This document shows positions 51,001-64,000 of a stretch of DNA of 64,000 nucleotides, one piece after another. The stretch lies in the NCBI GenBank assembly GCA_013398295.1, contig VZSF01003232.1:1-64000 (forward strand), in the 5' to 3' direction. The stretch comes from Chionis minor. Lineage: Eukaryota > Chordata > Aves > Charadriiformes > Chionididae. Made by a program: the position numbers and the translations under genes. A model generated the notes under the pieces. It worked only from the letters and a program-made list of their open reading frames with translations, was not told the origin of the DNA and ran no database searches. How positions within the stretch are numbered: the first letter of the stretch is position 1; every line of letters starts with the position of its first letter.

Positions 51001-54000
51001 CAAGCTACAATTACAAGGAACCCTTATGCCTCATAAACACTTTCATCTCTCTGTGGGTTTTGAAAACAGAAAAAGCTAGCATCCAGCCAAGGAGGTAGGA
51101 AAAAGCTGCCATTAGAAAGACAGTTCTCAGGACTGCATAGGAAAACATTTATACAATTACATAGAAGTCTACCTAAAAGTTGGGCTGTTTAGAGTCTGTT
51201 TTCGACCTATTATTTAACACAACAGGCCACAAGATGACAACATTAATCCTGCCCTACAAGAGCAGAGGCAGTCCATCTCAGCTTCTCAACCTATCCAGTG
51301 ATGGGGGAGATGGACACTTATATTTTCAAGACCCTCACTACCCAAGTAGAGAGGTATAAAAATCAACACCCAAAGAGTCTTTTTCCAATTGTATTCTTTG
51401 ACTAAGTGAAGGTAAGGACAAGGCTTCAGACTAATTTCTTTAGACTTCATTCATAAAGCTATTCAAGCAAGCTGACTGATGGGAGATAGGTTTATGCCTC
51501 TATTACATATCTAATAAGTATTTAATCTTTACATTAAAGAAAGACTTGCTCACAAGCTCACCTTTGGGCTGAAAGACAAGGAAGAGATTTCAGATCTAAA
51601 AAAATCACCATTATAGAAAACCGTGACAGTGTTACAGTAGCAGCAGTACAATAGCAACTGCAACAGAAATCACCCCACAACCCTCAGTGACGGTTACTAT
51701 TCACATGCTATAGCATTTAGCTGCTCTGCTTTATTTTAACAGCTATTTAGTCGGGGCAGAACAGGTGAAGAGCCAAGTGAGATCTGCAGCATCAGAGCTA
51801 ATTCTAAACACAGGTGGTGGGCACGATGGAGAGAGCAGGAAGCCGACAGGAGAATCGCTGCTGACATCTAAGACAGGAAAGATTGATGGCTTCCCTCTCT
51901 AGTTTTCCCCACTGTGTAGGCACGCGGGGGGTGGGGGAAAGGGACGGAGAAGCTGCTGTGCTGGCGACATAACACACCACACAGCCTCCCCAGCACCAGC
52001 ACTGATTAATGAGACTGGAACGACTCAGGAAACAGCAAAGGATCATTCACAGACTTTGCTCTTCTTGTTATAATTTTATCCATGGCGGTTCATTTAGCCC
52101 TGGTTGTCCCAAACTGAGGCGAGTTCAAATTTGCCAGAGGAAAAGAAATGTGAAAGTCAAAGGTAAGAAAGAGAAACATTAAGCAAACACAGAGACATGA
52201 GTAAGACACACAAATTGGAAAAATTGAAATTGCAAATGTGAGGATCCTCCCAACACAGATCAAAAATGGAAGAAAAAAACCCCCAAACCCAAAAACTTGC
52301 CTCAACCTCTGAGACAAAAGAAATTCTTTGGCTGACAAAAGTCCCCAACTACTGCATCTTTTGCATCTATGATTTTTTTATTTCCCTCATTAATACTTTG
52401 CAACTTTAAAGCTCTTGTCGCTAAAATGATATGTTTGTCTGTTAATCTTGGCTTAGCAAAACCTGTCTTCGGACAGCTATTAAGCAGCAAAATGAAGGGA
52501 AACCAGACACGTCAGATTTTACTAGCTAAATCATAAATTTTAAAGCCTAATTGGGACAACTTAAGTGTTAATGTTATTAGAGATAGAAAAAAAAATTGAA
52601 GAAAAAGCAAACTTAGAAGCAGTCTATGTACTGCAGACTTTGCTTCATTTATTACTTTTTAAGCAATTACTTCTCCCCAAACTTGCTGTAGAAAACTTTA
52701 AAACATGATTATCTTGATCTTGCAATCCAATACATCAAATTCACCTACTACAAATGATATTTTATCATTTTTAATTTTTAAAATTAGGGATTAAAGAGCT
52801 AACATTAAATTAGAAAGAAACGTATTTAGACCAGAGCAAGTTTTCAGATAAATAGCTTCTGAGAAAGGATTAACTTGTTGCTCAGAAGCTGAACTAAACT
52901 AAGATTTAAACAGCACTGCCCGGCATCCCTTTCTTGAATGTCAAATGCATTTATATTTGAACTTAAGCAAGATTTTAATATTTATATTTAAAATGAGAAA
53001 CACATTGAAAGGAGGCACATTTATCGCACATGCTAACCCCATCCTATAAATTTAACTCTGCCCTCTAGGGCTAGCAAAAGAACACAGTGTAACTGCGTTT
53101 GGGTTAGGCTGCCCTCTCATGCTGCCTTGTTAAAGATGACTAAGCAAATGGATCTTTTAATGTTGTACGCTGCGCCCCGGGAATGTATTCTCTCATTTGC
53201 CTTTATGAGCCCCACGTGCCACTCAATGCGCTAGTGACAGCTGTACTGACAGACGCAAGGATCACCTACAGCAGCCTGCTGCAGCTCGCACCGCCATGCA
53301 ACAGACGGTACCTCTGGACCCAAAGCAGCCATGCACCCTTCCCTCCCCGCTCCGTGGAATCCAAACTCTGGCTAAGTGGACTTTTAAGCAGGCAGCAGTC
53401 TACCAAACAGAAGGAAGAGCTGGCTCAAGTACCCTGCAGAGGTCCTAGGACAAGAAGTGCTGATAACTTTTGGCAGAGTGGGAAGGGTTTGTGGACAGTT
53501 GGTGAAGGAACCTAGCACTGGGTCTGCACGCAGCTAACAGTGGTCACCAATCTTATTCTAAACCATGATGTCTTCTTTAGCAAGGACACAGCCTGACAGT
53601 CTTATTTTTTTGTGTGCTGCGCTCCCTACAGTTTTCCACATCAACTGGGAGGACAGCATGCTGTGGCATCTGTTCAAAGCCAAGACATACCCTAAAGAGC
53701 TGCAGTTACAGAGCAAGTCCAACTCATGCTGGCACATGCACTACTTCTGCAACTCCTGGTTTTCAAAAACATACCCAGAACTGCAGTAAAGGGTTTCAAA
53801 TGGTCCAAGATAGGCAGCAGCCTATCAGCCTTAACCCTGCATTAACCATTGGCAAACCATTTACTTCCCTTTTTTTAAGCTAAGGCATAAAGGTTCTTCA
53901 GTCAAACTACCTCACCACTGACGCTAACTGTAGGCCTTACCAGCCCACTTCACCCAGACTCAGTGAAAGGGTAAAGGACTCAATAACACTATGTTCCTAC

Positions 54001-54554
54001 AACTACCACACAAGCAAGGTGCCAAGAGATAAATCAAATTAGTGCCTCACTGACGGGAGGCTGCAGCAGGAGCTGAGCATGCCGAACCATCAGCAGGAAC
54101 ATTCTTGCCAGCCGGGCAAGGCATGAAGGTCAGGCCAGTTCAGTACGTGCTGCTTCTAAATCCACTAGGTGACACACACACTGCTCTGAGCTGAAAATCT
54201 GACAGTTACAGTACTGCAGGCACTGCTTGAAGAAGATGGCACAAGGGAAAAGGAGAGGGAGCAGAGACACGGGCTTATTACACTGTGGAGAACACCCCTA
54301 AGACACAAATCTGGAGAAGAACTACTTTACCGTCCACTGAACAATGTGGCCGAACAAGCAGCAACCAAAAATTAAAATCTGAGGGCACAGATGCCTTCTG
54401 GAAATGATTCTTCACAGCACCCATGAGGTCTGCCTTCCTCCTGATCCAGCTGCAGCCCTGTGGGCTGGCAAAGCACACTGGCACAGCAGCAGTGGGCTGG
54501 GGAGCAGGCAAGGAACCCCATGCTCCACTCCTGGACCTCCGGGACCTCACCTAA

Positions 54555-55720
54555 GTAGAGTTACTCTGTATCAGTCAGCTTAACTTCCGTTCTTGGAAAA
54601 ATACTGGAACAAGTAAAGAATTTTGAAGAAATTACAGCTATAAACAGCACTATTCCTCAAGTGCTAGTGATGTCAGATCACTCTAGTAACCTTCTATAGC
54701 ACAAGAGATGCTAGAATGGAGAAGTACTAAAGGTTATATCTTGATTTTCATGATGTTCCGATATTAACTCAGTTTCCCATAAGCTAGCAAAATAGCACCT
54801 AGAACATAATATAGGCTGTGGGTGGAACTGGACAGAAAAAGAAAATCCAAATGGCACTTACTGATGGCTTACAGTGCCCGTGGAAAGATATACCAAATAC
54901 AGTTTAACAGGGTCTTCTCTTGGGTCCAGTATTATTTAGTATTTTAATATCTTCATTAGTAATACAGATGATGAAATAAACAGTATTCATTAAATCTGCA
55001 GATGACACAGAGTCGGAAGGACGTTAAGGTTTCAAAATGATTTTGACAAAGTGAACAAACAGTCTGAAAAAACAGGATGCTATTTATCAGGCAAAACCAC
55101 ATGGATCTATACATACAGGACTACTCAACTGCACAAATACAGGAAGGAGAACAGCTGTCCAGGCAACAACTGCAGAACAGGATCTGGGGTTTGTTTGTAG
55201 CATTTTAGATGGGGAGTATGATTCGATACCATGCTGTTGCAAAACCACCACTTTTATAAAATACAGCAAAAATTGCACAGGACTATACGAATAGAATTAA
55301 AATCCAGAAGACACAAAACAATTTACTCATCCTACTCAGGATGACAATGACCTCAAGCTGGAGCACAGTGACATGTTTTAGGTCCTGTGTTTCAAAACAG
55401 TGGTAGAAAGAGGCCATAGAAGCACAATAAAGCCCAATGAGAGACGTCAGAAATAAGAGTATGAAGGAAAGCCTCAAAGAATTGAGGTTTAGTCCAGTGG
55501 AAGAAAGATTGTGGAGGGACGAGGTCTTAAACATGCCTTAAATATGTGGTCTTCCACATATGACTTTTGGGACCATGGTTAATAGGGTAGGAAACAATGA
55601 GCTTAAGTTGCAGTAAGAAAGATTCAGACCAGATGTAAAGAAAACTTTCCAACAGTAAGAAAAAGAAAACATTTCAGAAGAGTACTTAGAGAGGTTCTTT
55701 ATTTAAAAAAAAAAAAAAAG
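54555..55720 (+). mobile_element. Ancient CR1 LINE, reverse-transcriptase 3' half (dead)
   Basis: The longest repeat in the window, about 1.2 kb. Colinear sense matches to CR1 ORF2 include CTTGGAAAAATACTGGAAC at the start and GGGTCCAGTATTATTTAG with CTTCATTAGTAATACAGATG near 54940. AAATCTGCAGATGACACAGA follows near 54995 (RT catalytic region; the usual FADD reads SADD here). AAACTTTCCAACAGTAAG and AGAGAGGTTCTTTA mark the 3' end. Stops and frameshifts throughout; no intact protein. A poly-A/GAAA tract follows at about 55706-55740. Confidence 0.78.
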
Positions 55721-58700
55721 GAAGAAAAAAGAAAAAAAAGAGAGATATGTTGATAAAGATACAGGGCCAGCTAATTTTTATTTTGAGCCAGGGCAATCAC
55801 CAGATCACCTCCAAATCGGGTCTCTTCTCGTTCTCTGAGCCTATGATCTTATATAGGCATGATTCAGGTCAAAGACTGATGACCAAACAGGATGGAAGAG
55901 AAATTAAAGTTAAATAGGTTAGACCTCATGGCATTTCAAGATTCAACCTTCTACCTGCATTTAACAAAACTTAAGAATTGAGGCCTTTTCACAGGTAGCA
56001 GCTGAACACTAACATGCTTTGAAAAACCATTCTGTGATGAGAAACAGAAATACAGAAAGCTCTGAAATACACGTTGACATTGAATACTTGTAAACTGGTA
56101 GATACCTACATTCACAAGTGTACACTGCTTCAATAGAATAAAACTGATAGCAACAAGTGAAGAATTAGCACTCATTTTGCTACATGACACAGGCGTTACT
56201 GTCAAAATGTAAAGAAAAGTATATCATATTTGTAAATTATAAATAGAGACTATTTGATATATGAAATGTTGATCTGCTTTTAAGTTAACAGATGAAACAA
56301 TTTTAAGTACCGAAAACATCACAATCTTAAAGCAAAACAAATCAAAAAGCTAAAGAATGCCGCTATAACTAAATACTTCCCTCCCAGAGAAATTAAAGAT
56401 GTTTTATGTTTTTGATCACAGTAGTATCCAAATCTCTTAAAAACACCTGATCGCTCTTGCTCCTTCTCTGACCTCTAGCTGAAAGAAAGTTTACTATAAT
56501 TTTTATATATTTTGTTGAAGTGAGGAGTCTGCTTGCTACCAAGATTGCCCTATGGGATATAAACAAAGACTATCGACTTACATCTAGAGATGTGCTTTTT
56601 AAAAAATATTTTTTGTTTGGAATTACTATGTTTCTTCAGAATATTGTCCTAGAAACTCAAAGAGTAGTTCATTTCCTCTCCATTATTTTATTTGGCAATT
56701 TCCTGTAGCAAGGAAAAGTTGGCTTCATTTCACATGGGGCCAAAATTAACACAGCTGTTCAAAAACTTTCACCTTGTGGTCACTGCCTGAAATTCAACTC
56801 AGGTGAAAAGGGAAGTTTTAAAACCACCTGATGGCTGTTGACCGGCCTCAGGATGTTGAAGTCTCAGTAAATTCCCCAATGGTGCACGCATACACAAAGA
56901 AAATACTACAGCTGGTCCTCCCTGTGTATGCTGAAAAGAATTCTATCCATTTAAATATTTTAGACGTAATAATCATACTTGTATCAGGGACTTCTACAGA
57001 ATTTTAGAATCTTTTTCTGAAGACACACGATACATTTAAACTGCTTTTATCAGTGCAGGCTGGTCCTGAAATCACCAGACTGGGCTGTTCCACAGAAAGG
57101 ACAAACAATGGACAAAGAATGGATGAGGGGGTTAAAGACGGAGAGGCTCACTTGGGCTCTGGTCTTGCCCTCTAAAAGGACGTAGCCAAGGCATGTTCCT
57201 GTGTCCAGGAGCACAGGAGGTCATCTGAATGCCCTAGATTAGATGCAAACACTAACCCCAAAAAGTAAATGGTCAATAAAAGATATATCTCTTCCTAAGT
57301 AATTTAATCTGAGGTTGAGTTGAAGATAGGATCAATGTAGTGTCTGTATTTCCCTTGAACAAGCAGACTGAATCTACAATTGATGAAGTTTTCTGTATAC
57401 AGAGCAAATTCTTTGTTTACATGAGATGAAGTTCTTGTAGGACTGATATCTAACATGTACCAGCACCTTTAGTCACTAGCACAATAAAACACCGCTTAAA
57501 AAAAAGTGTGCTCCTTGGTCACTAACATCGAAGGAATGTAAAACCAAAAGCAATACAGGGAAGGATTTGTAACAGTACAATTAAGGGTTATCAAGTTTGA
57601 GACCTCAAGCACACAGAAGTCTATAGAACATTACCTGTGGGACTAGAACGGCCACAGCACACGCCACCCATGTCACAGCAAACTGTAGTCACAGTCCTGC
57701 TTATTACACACCTTGAGCCCAGAAACGTCAAATGAAAAGTTCCCTGGTTTGTGTGTGACACTCACTGCTTTGTTTTAAAGACAGCTCTTCCTTGCTAACT
57801 TGCCTGTATTATTCACACTGGCCCACAGGAAAGGACACAAATTACCAACTCTCAATTTGGAGTACCTTTCGGAGCACATCAGTATAAAAGAAGCCGACTG
57901 TACTGCAGGCATCCCAGAGATGTGTGATACTCCATTTTTCCTTTGAGGACTTCTACTAGAGACTTACAATTCATGTTGCACAGCCAAATGTAAAAATGTC
58001 CCTCTCAAGGGAGTGACAGCACCTTTGGCTGTTCTGAGCTGGCTTAATGCTTGATGAACGTGCAAAGTGCTCACACTGCTCTAACTCTGCAAAGAGCTCA
58101 AATGTGGACACCTTCCAGAAAAAACCCAAAACAAAACAGTGGAAGCATATCAAGAGCAGAATGTGTACTCATTCTTGGTGGCAGCAATTACATGGGCTCA
58201 CTTGTTGCCAGCAGAGACACAAAATGAGATTCGGTCAGGAATTCAGAGGGCTGGACCCCTGATTCCCTTTACATAAGCAACAAAGAGGCTTTGAAATGCT
58301 TGAAACTGTTTTGTCCTTCCATGCAAACGGAAAGCACCCTATGGATGCCTATTAAGTAAAGTCTTTCCACATCTTGGCAAGTATGTGATTTCAAAAAAAA
58401 TATTTGCAAATGGATAAGCCAATTCAAGTAGAAGTCAAAGACGACCTTTGAAAGAAACTTTGATGTAGTTATAAAAAGATTATACTTAGCAAAGATGGCA
58501 TCACATGATTCTGTCATCAAAAGTTTGTACCTCCCCATATTTCTTTGCTGTTGGTAACATAAAAAGCAATGCTGGTAAACGGGAAAGTGAATGCTTGTGA
58601 GACCTAGGATAGGCAGAATACCTGAAAAGGACTGTTCCTACTGTTTGACAAGCGCGAAACAGGCCGTTTAGTAATCCTGCTGCCAAAGGACGGGGACATT

Positions 58701-59627
58701 ACTGTATCTACAAGTGTGAAAGGAAGTGACAGAAATAGTTGCTACGTGAATCTTTGGTGAGATCATCAGGAAGCCTGGAGTCTTTTAACATGCAAATGTT
58801 GCTGTATCTTTTCCAAGGCACAGCTAACATGGCAGATTCCAAAGTCAGAACTGTGCACCTGGCAAAAGCAAAAAAAGATGATGGTGAGCCTAAGAAGTTG
58901 TGAAGATGCTAGCAATTCAATTTCTGTGAACTCTGGCCAGCAACCTTCCAAACGAGGCTAATAGTTCAGCGTTCAGACTGTAAGGAGGACACTATGAAGA
59001 CCAAGGTATAAGATTTGATTGTCATTGACTGTATGTGACCAGAAATGACAGTGAGAAGACTGCACTGATTGGATTCAAAACCACAAATACTCCATCTGTC
59101 AGAGTGGAAGTATGTATACAATTTCATCTCACTTTAGCTTCTGAATACTTCTGACAATTAGAATAGTTACATAGGAGCTCTGAGCCTCAAAAATGGAAGC
59201 TTCTCACTACCCAACCCTGGGATCTTTCTGCACAGGAACTTAAATCCTGACAGCCACTGAGGTGGGCGAACTAGATGGGCTTACACCACTTTGAAAGGTC
59301 AATGAGAAGTACTTAATTCACCTTCTAATGTGCATTGTGGTAGTGGTTCATAACATGACCTATGTGCAACACCATGAAAATTAAGGAAACCTCTATTAGT
59401 GCTCCCTCCACACAACACTAATTGTTCATTCAGATATTGTGTAGACATCACTGAACCAATGGGTTAAACTTCACCCTTCTATTACTTCTGCAAGCGCCAA
59501 GAAGTGGAGGCAAGCCCTAGCATAATTCAGAGAACTCGAAGTTAAAAGTAAAAGCAGACATTTCATTTCTGGGAGCAATCAGCACAAACATGAGGGAAAT
59601 CAAAAAGTAAGTATACGTCATTGTATT

Positions 59628-59673
59628 TTGTGTGTGTGTACATATATACACACACACACACAAATATATATCT
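59628..59673. repeat. TG/CA palindromic microsatellite
   Basis: (TG)n, then ACATATATA, then (CA)n and ATATATA, so the two halves are roughly complementary and can fold back on themselves. Confidence 0.85.
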
Positions 59674-61924
59674 ATTTCCTTTCCCTAGCAGTGAGAACTT
59701 CAGCACGCTCTCAAGGTGGACATCTCTGAGATAAAAAATGTTTTTAATCCTGTCCGGTAAATACAGATTTGCCTGATACAACAGAAAATTATAAAATCTG
59801 CTATGTGATTTGTCCGAGTTAGGGACTCCAAGAATGGTATTGTTACAGTTACTAACAGTCAAGGGCTCAAATAACCAAAAGGAAAACAATTTAAATTCGC
59901 TACTTAGAAACTCAGCAGAGCTCAGAAAATATATGATCTAAGGTGACTTAACTCACTTAATATTTAGGGGTTTTCTTCACTTCAACTTCTGATCCTACTG
60001 TAATTGCAGTCAACTCCACAAAATGTTTGCTCATCTAACCCTAGAGTCCCAGCATAAACCACAACTTGTGTCATGGAAAAAGTAATTGTTGAATGTCTAG
60101 AATAGCACTTGCCATATTAGTAAATGGAAATTCTATCTGCTAATGAAACAGCATTAAAACAAGACCCCTAGTCTGTGGTCTAGAGACAGAGGTGATCCAC
60201 TACAGACTGTACAATTCACAGTATATTTGTCCAACATATGCACCAGAGAAATTTACACAAAACTTCAGCCTCCAGGACTGCCAGAGTAGCATCTTTCATT
60301 AAACTCACTGTACAAAAACAAGTTAATAAAAACAGAAGTCTCTCAAGAGAAAAAACAGGCTCAGCCAAGAGACTGAAAGCAAGGGCCAGAGGGGGAAAGA
60401 ATGGTGGGACTCTACCCAAGCCCTGCCAAGATGCCAGAATAAAGGGCTGTTTCCTGCTAAAACAATCTACATTTGCCAGACTTTATTGTTAGAACTCCAT
60501 TATGGAAATGAATAGGACCCGTTCACGCCTCAAAGATCCTTCATTTCTGTCTACAATGGGGCCTGTCTCCTGTGCAGCTACAACAGTGGCAAAAATCCAC
60601 TAGAGACAAGGCATTAAACAAGGCAGATTAGAAGAAGACTCTCTACAACTGGAAAGTCTAATAACTTTGTGTGGACATCCGAGTTCTCCCAAATCCAGTG
60701 AAGGCCCAAGAAATGTGTATTCTCACTGCATACTAACTTCCCTTCATCTCTGAAAATGATACACAAGCTAATGGGTTCATTCTGGCTTAGAGAACAGCTC
60801 CAACACTTTACCTAAAAGATAAGTCAGTTTCCCTAGAGGATTAAACAAGTTATTTACCGATTAAAATAAAAACAAATGACTGATCAAGAAAGACTTCCAT
60901 TCCAACCTGAATAGGAGATACTAGAGGTTTAATCCAAAGGCTGGAACATGTTGCAAATCCAGCTGATTTCAGGAGGAGCTGGGTAACTAAGTTACTAAAT
61001 ACTATCTGTGCCCAACAATAGTAAAAAAAAAAAAAAAGGTTAAAATTCAGGAAAACAGGAGATAAAAAAAAATAAGAGAGTCCCAATTTCTACACATGAA
61101 TCCACATAGAGGCTACTCATATTTTGAAAGTATTTCTCAAGTCACTGAGATCTTTACTCAAGGTCCCATAGATTACAACATACCGAACAACCCCATACTG
61201 GACACTAGGAAACAGCATGGGTCTTTTCTGTTAAAGAGGTACTTGCATTTCCAGCTTTTTCCTCGGTCAAAAGCACTTCCATACTCCCTAGAAGAAAGAG
61301 ATGCGACACTGGGGACTGTCAGAATCATAAATCCAAGGCAAGCACTTAAAAAACTGTCTGCTCATCCATCAATCTCAGTACACGACTGCCTGGACGGCCG
61401 TTCTGAAGTTGACCTGCTGCAGTAATCTGTGTACGTGTGCAGCTTGTTACATGCATCTGGGGACTCATTTCATTAATGGTTAACAAAGTGACCCCTATGT
61501 GACAGCAACAAATTCAAGATGGGAACATGGATGTTTTTAAATTGTTTGCATTTCATTCATAACACATCTGAATGATACTAAAAATTGAGCGCTCTTTCCC
61601 ACTATAGTTTTAACTACAATCTTTAAAATCCTTAAGGATTAGGGCCTAGTAATTTCAGTTACCTCCATTCTCTGGAACCCATATGGTAACTATAGCCAAA
61701 AATTTTCAAGTCTAAATTTGCAATCTGGGAAAAAGCATTTTAATGGTTTCCTCCAAAACAACTCTTCAATTTTTATCTAACTGCCTTTTCACAGCCATCT
61801 TCATAAAAAAAAAAAAAAAGAAACATGACCAGTCATTAACATGACTAGCACAGTAACAATAGAATGATCAGGTGGCCTGAATACAGAAAGAACAATACTT
61901 CATCAAAAAATGAATTAAATTTCA

Positions 61925-62425
61925 TCAGAGCCAACCAGTCTGAAGATCTCTTCTTAAAGTACTGAGAATACTGGCCAGAATCATTGAGGTTCACAGAGGC
62001 CTAGCAAAGTAGCAGAAGACCAAAAAAGGGCAAATGTTATTCCTGTTTTTAAAAATACAGGAAAAGAGAAGCAGCCTGGGAGGTAGTCTGCTTAGCATCA
62101 ATTCTCAGTGAACAAAAAACATCTTTTGCAATTCCCTAGAAGATAACTAGAGGAAAACAACAGCAACCATGACTTTGTTAGAAGCAAAGCACGCCAGATT
62201 AGTCTAATGGCCTTGAGACCCATTAGGCTGTCATAGTAGAGGAAGATGCAGTAAATGTGTCTTGGTTTTAGTACCACCATTGGTCACAAAGTGTAAAGCA
62301 AACTAGAGGAACTACCTACAGGGATCTATCCTGTGGCATTTTTTTAGATATTAACTCAGGTAAAGAAACAGGAACATTCCTAAACGAGCTGGCAAGATTA
62401 CCAACATGTCGGCTGATTCCTTGGA
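61925..62425 (+). mobile_element. Ancient CR1 LINE ORF2 fragment (dead)
   Basis: Sense matches to CR1 ORF2 upstream of and into the RT region: AGCCAACCAGTCTGAAGAT, then AAAAAGGGCAAATGTTATTC and TGTTTTTAAAAATACAGG. A GGGATCTATCCTGTGGCA block follows, corresponding to GGGTCCAGTATTATTTAG in the copy at 54555-55720. Material between these blocks is shorter than the consensus, indicating an internal deletion. Confidence 0.7.
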
Positions 62426-62426
62426 G

Positions 62427-62506
62427 TTGAAGGTACTTGTACCTTCAACTTGTACTTCAACTTGTACTGTTGAAGTTGTACTTCAACTTGTACATTCTTG
62501 TACTTG
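62427..62506. repeat. Cluster of inverted and direct repeats (hairpin-prone)
   Basis: TTGAAGGTAC (62427-62436) and GTACCTTCAA (62439-62448) are perfect inverted repeats. TGTACTTCAACTTGTAC occurs at 62451-62467 and 62477-62493. ACTTCAAC (62454-62461) is inverted as GTTGAAGT (62469-62476). The cluster directly follows the CR1 fragment. Confidence 0.88.
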
Positions 62507-64000
62507 CAATGGTGCTGACTAAATACTCACCAGAGATGTCTTCTGTGCAGCACTCACCAAGAGGTAGAAGAAGCATCCCTAGGACTGTGGGATTCAAACC
62601 AATCTTCTCTTTGTATGATGCAAACAGTGTCCGCTAGAGTCATTGTCCTGAGTTTTGTTACAGCAAATCCAACTTTTGAGGGCCAGGAAAAAAAAGAACA
62701 AATTTCCTTTCCTTTAAGAAAGGAAAGTATTTTGTGTTAAAAAATACCAACCCTTGGGGCTAGAAGATGCAATTCTGTACCACATAAAGCTAAAAGAGAA
62801 TCTACTTCCTGACGCATCAGACTCCTATGAAAGTTGACAAGAGATGAACGTTGTAAGACACCAAAATGTACAGCTTAGCAACAACAATACAACCATCTTA
62901 ATAAATCATGTGTGAAGGGCAGGGAAGGCTTACTTATCAAAGAAGGAAGACCAGGGTAGGAGAAAACGCAGCAAAATGAGAGATTCATCTTTTCTTTACG
63001 AGATGCTCTCGGGAAGAAAAGCAATATAGGTATTACAATATTCTTACTATAATCGTAATAGTGATAACTACTTTGCTACTAGAAAAGAAAAATGGTGCCA
63101 AAGACTCCTGACTTCTTCAGGAAGGCAAATACAAATAAAAGTATGCCTTCAGGCTGGGAGTGTGGAAAAGCCATCTAGTGATACATGAGACTATAATCAA
63201 CAGCAAGACCTTGTCATTCTACTTCACTAGGGTAACAGCGAAGGTAGTAAACTACATTCTGGTATGTCTCAAACAGAGTATGTTCAGAAGCTATGCAGAT
63301 CACAGAGTCTGAGGGGGTATGTGTAATACTGACTAGGCTTCTCTCTGAACGAATCAGAAGTCCATTATGGGGTACAAAGGAGAAAAAGAGATACCTTGTC
63401 TAAGAGCTTGAGTTCACACCAGTAGAGAAATGCTCTGCAGTTAGTCACTGGCATTTGTAGCACTGCTGATAAATAAGATTTTCTTGCCTAATCACTGAAG
63501 CACAAACAGTCTCTATCTTTACTTCATTCACTCACTCAGATTTTTTTCATCAGCAGTTGTTACTGTTAGGAATAAAGGTCTGAATTGGAGAAAAGAAAGC
63601 CTACACAAGCTGCAATTTGACCACTGGCCACTTCTGATCTTAAAAGATTTGGCTTTGCAACAGTGAGACTACAGAGAGATTATCATTTGAAGATACTTAT
63701 GTAGTAGCTAACCCACAAAATTCACTGACTGGCACAATGTGAGGCCTGATTTAGTAAGATTTCAGATATAACTGAACACTTACATTGATAGAAACAACGT
63801 CTAGAGCTTTGCTGACAGGACTAAACCTAATTCATATTTTATCAGGTCATACACCAACAGCTGACTGACTCACCTTAGATTAAATTTTCCTACTGACAGG
63901 TTATGCCATAGTTGGATTTCTCAGAATTTTATCAGTAATTCCCCAGAGTACCTGTTAGTTGCCTTTTTTAAGACTGTATTATCAAAGAAACAGACTTGAT

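Larger units (their letters stand above)
44285..64000 (-). other. WARS2: WARS2 intron 1 (partial, at least 19.7 kb)
   Basis: Everything above the exon 2 acceptor is intron. No CpG island or targeting-peptide exon is visible up to the window edge, so the promoter lies beyond 64 kb. Apart from the CR1 fragments and simple repeats listed separately, I see only unique AT-rich sequence with short chance reading frames. A large first intron also occurs in mammalian WARS2. Confidence 0.75.

Noticed and set aside
1..64000. CRISPR arrays, bacterial operons, phage or other defence systems.
   Set aside because: No regularly spaced repeats or prokaryotic gene structure. The spliced nuclear gene and LINE/SINE remnants show this is a vertebrate chromosome.

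Overview
This window looks like a nuclear chromosome segment from a sauropsid, most likely a bird. One conventional spliced gene is readable: WARS2, mitochondrial tryptophanyl-tRNA synthetase, on the minus strand. It has large introns with consensus splice sites and sits among heavily decayed CR1 LINE fragments and a MIR-type SINE. The bird or reptile call rests on CR1 being the dominant repeat, on close but not mammal-like WARS2 sequence, and on compact introns and intergenic spacing. The species cannot be named from this sequence.

Layout. 1-16.3 kb: a very GC- and CpG-dense domain made of repeated CpG-island-like blocks. It is interrupted by short AT-rich stretches, two poly-G runs each containing a single N, and a 458-nt run of N (15724-16181) flanked by a strange A/C-only tract. 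No coding exon is recognised here. In human and other vertebrates TBX15 lies immediately 3' of WARS2 in the same orientation. This domain is therefore most simply read as sequence at or upstream of the TBX15 promoter, with TBX15 itself lying below position 1 or partly hidden in the gap (inference). 16.3-25.5 kb: CpG-poor intergenic DNA with one MIR, one small element bounded by terminal inverted repeats and a cluster of GATA motifs. 25.5-44.3 kb: the last five coding exons of WARS2 (25506-25954, 27987-28105, 30736-30821, 32527-32607, 44027-44284, all minus). They join in frame to 330 residues plus stop. 44.3-64.0 kb: WARS2 intron 1, with three of the CR1 pieces nearby and some simple repeats. 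The first exon (mitochondrial targeting peptide) and the WARS2 promoter lie beyond 64 kb.

The assembled WARS2 product has both class I synthetase signatures, an HLGN form of the HIGH motif and an intact KMSKS. The gene therefore appears functional. Nearly all other open reading frames are chance: in the first 16 kb they reflect GC-rich composition that removes stop codons, and elsewhere they are short with no recognisable homology. I found no prokaryotic-type system, CRISPR array, rRNA, tRNA or young mobile element. The most interesting content is regulatory or structural: the long CpG domain, the G/T and A/C strand-asymmetric tracts beside assembly breaks, the inverted-repeat element and two palindromic clusters.
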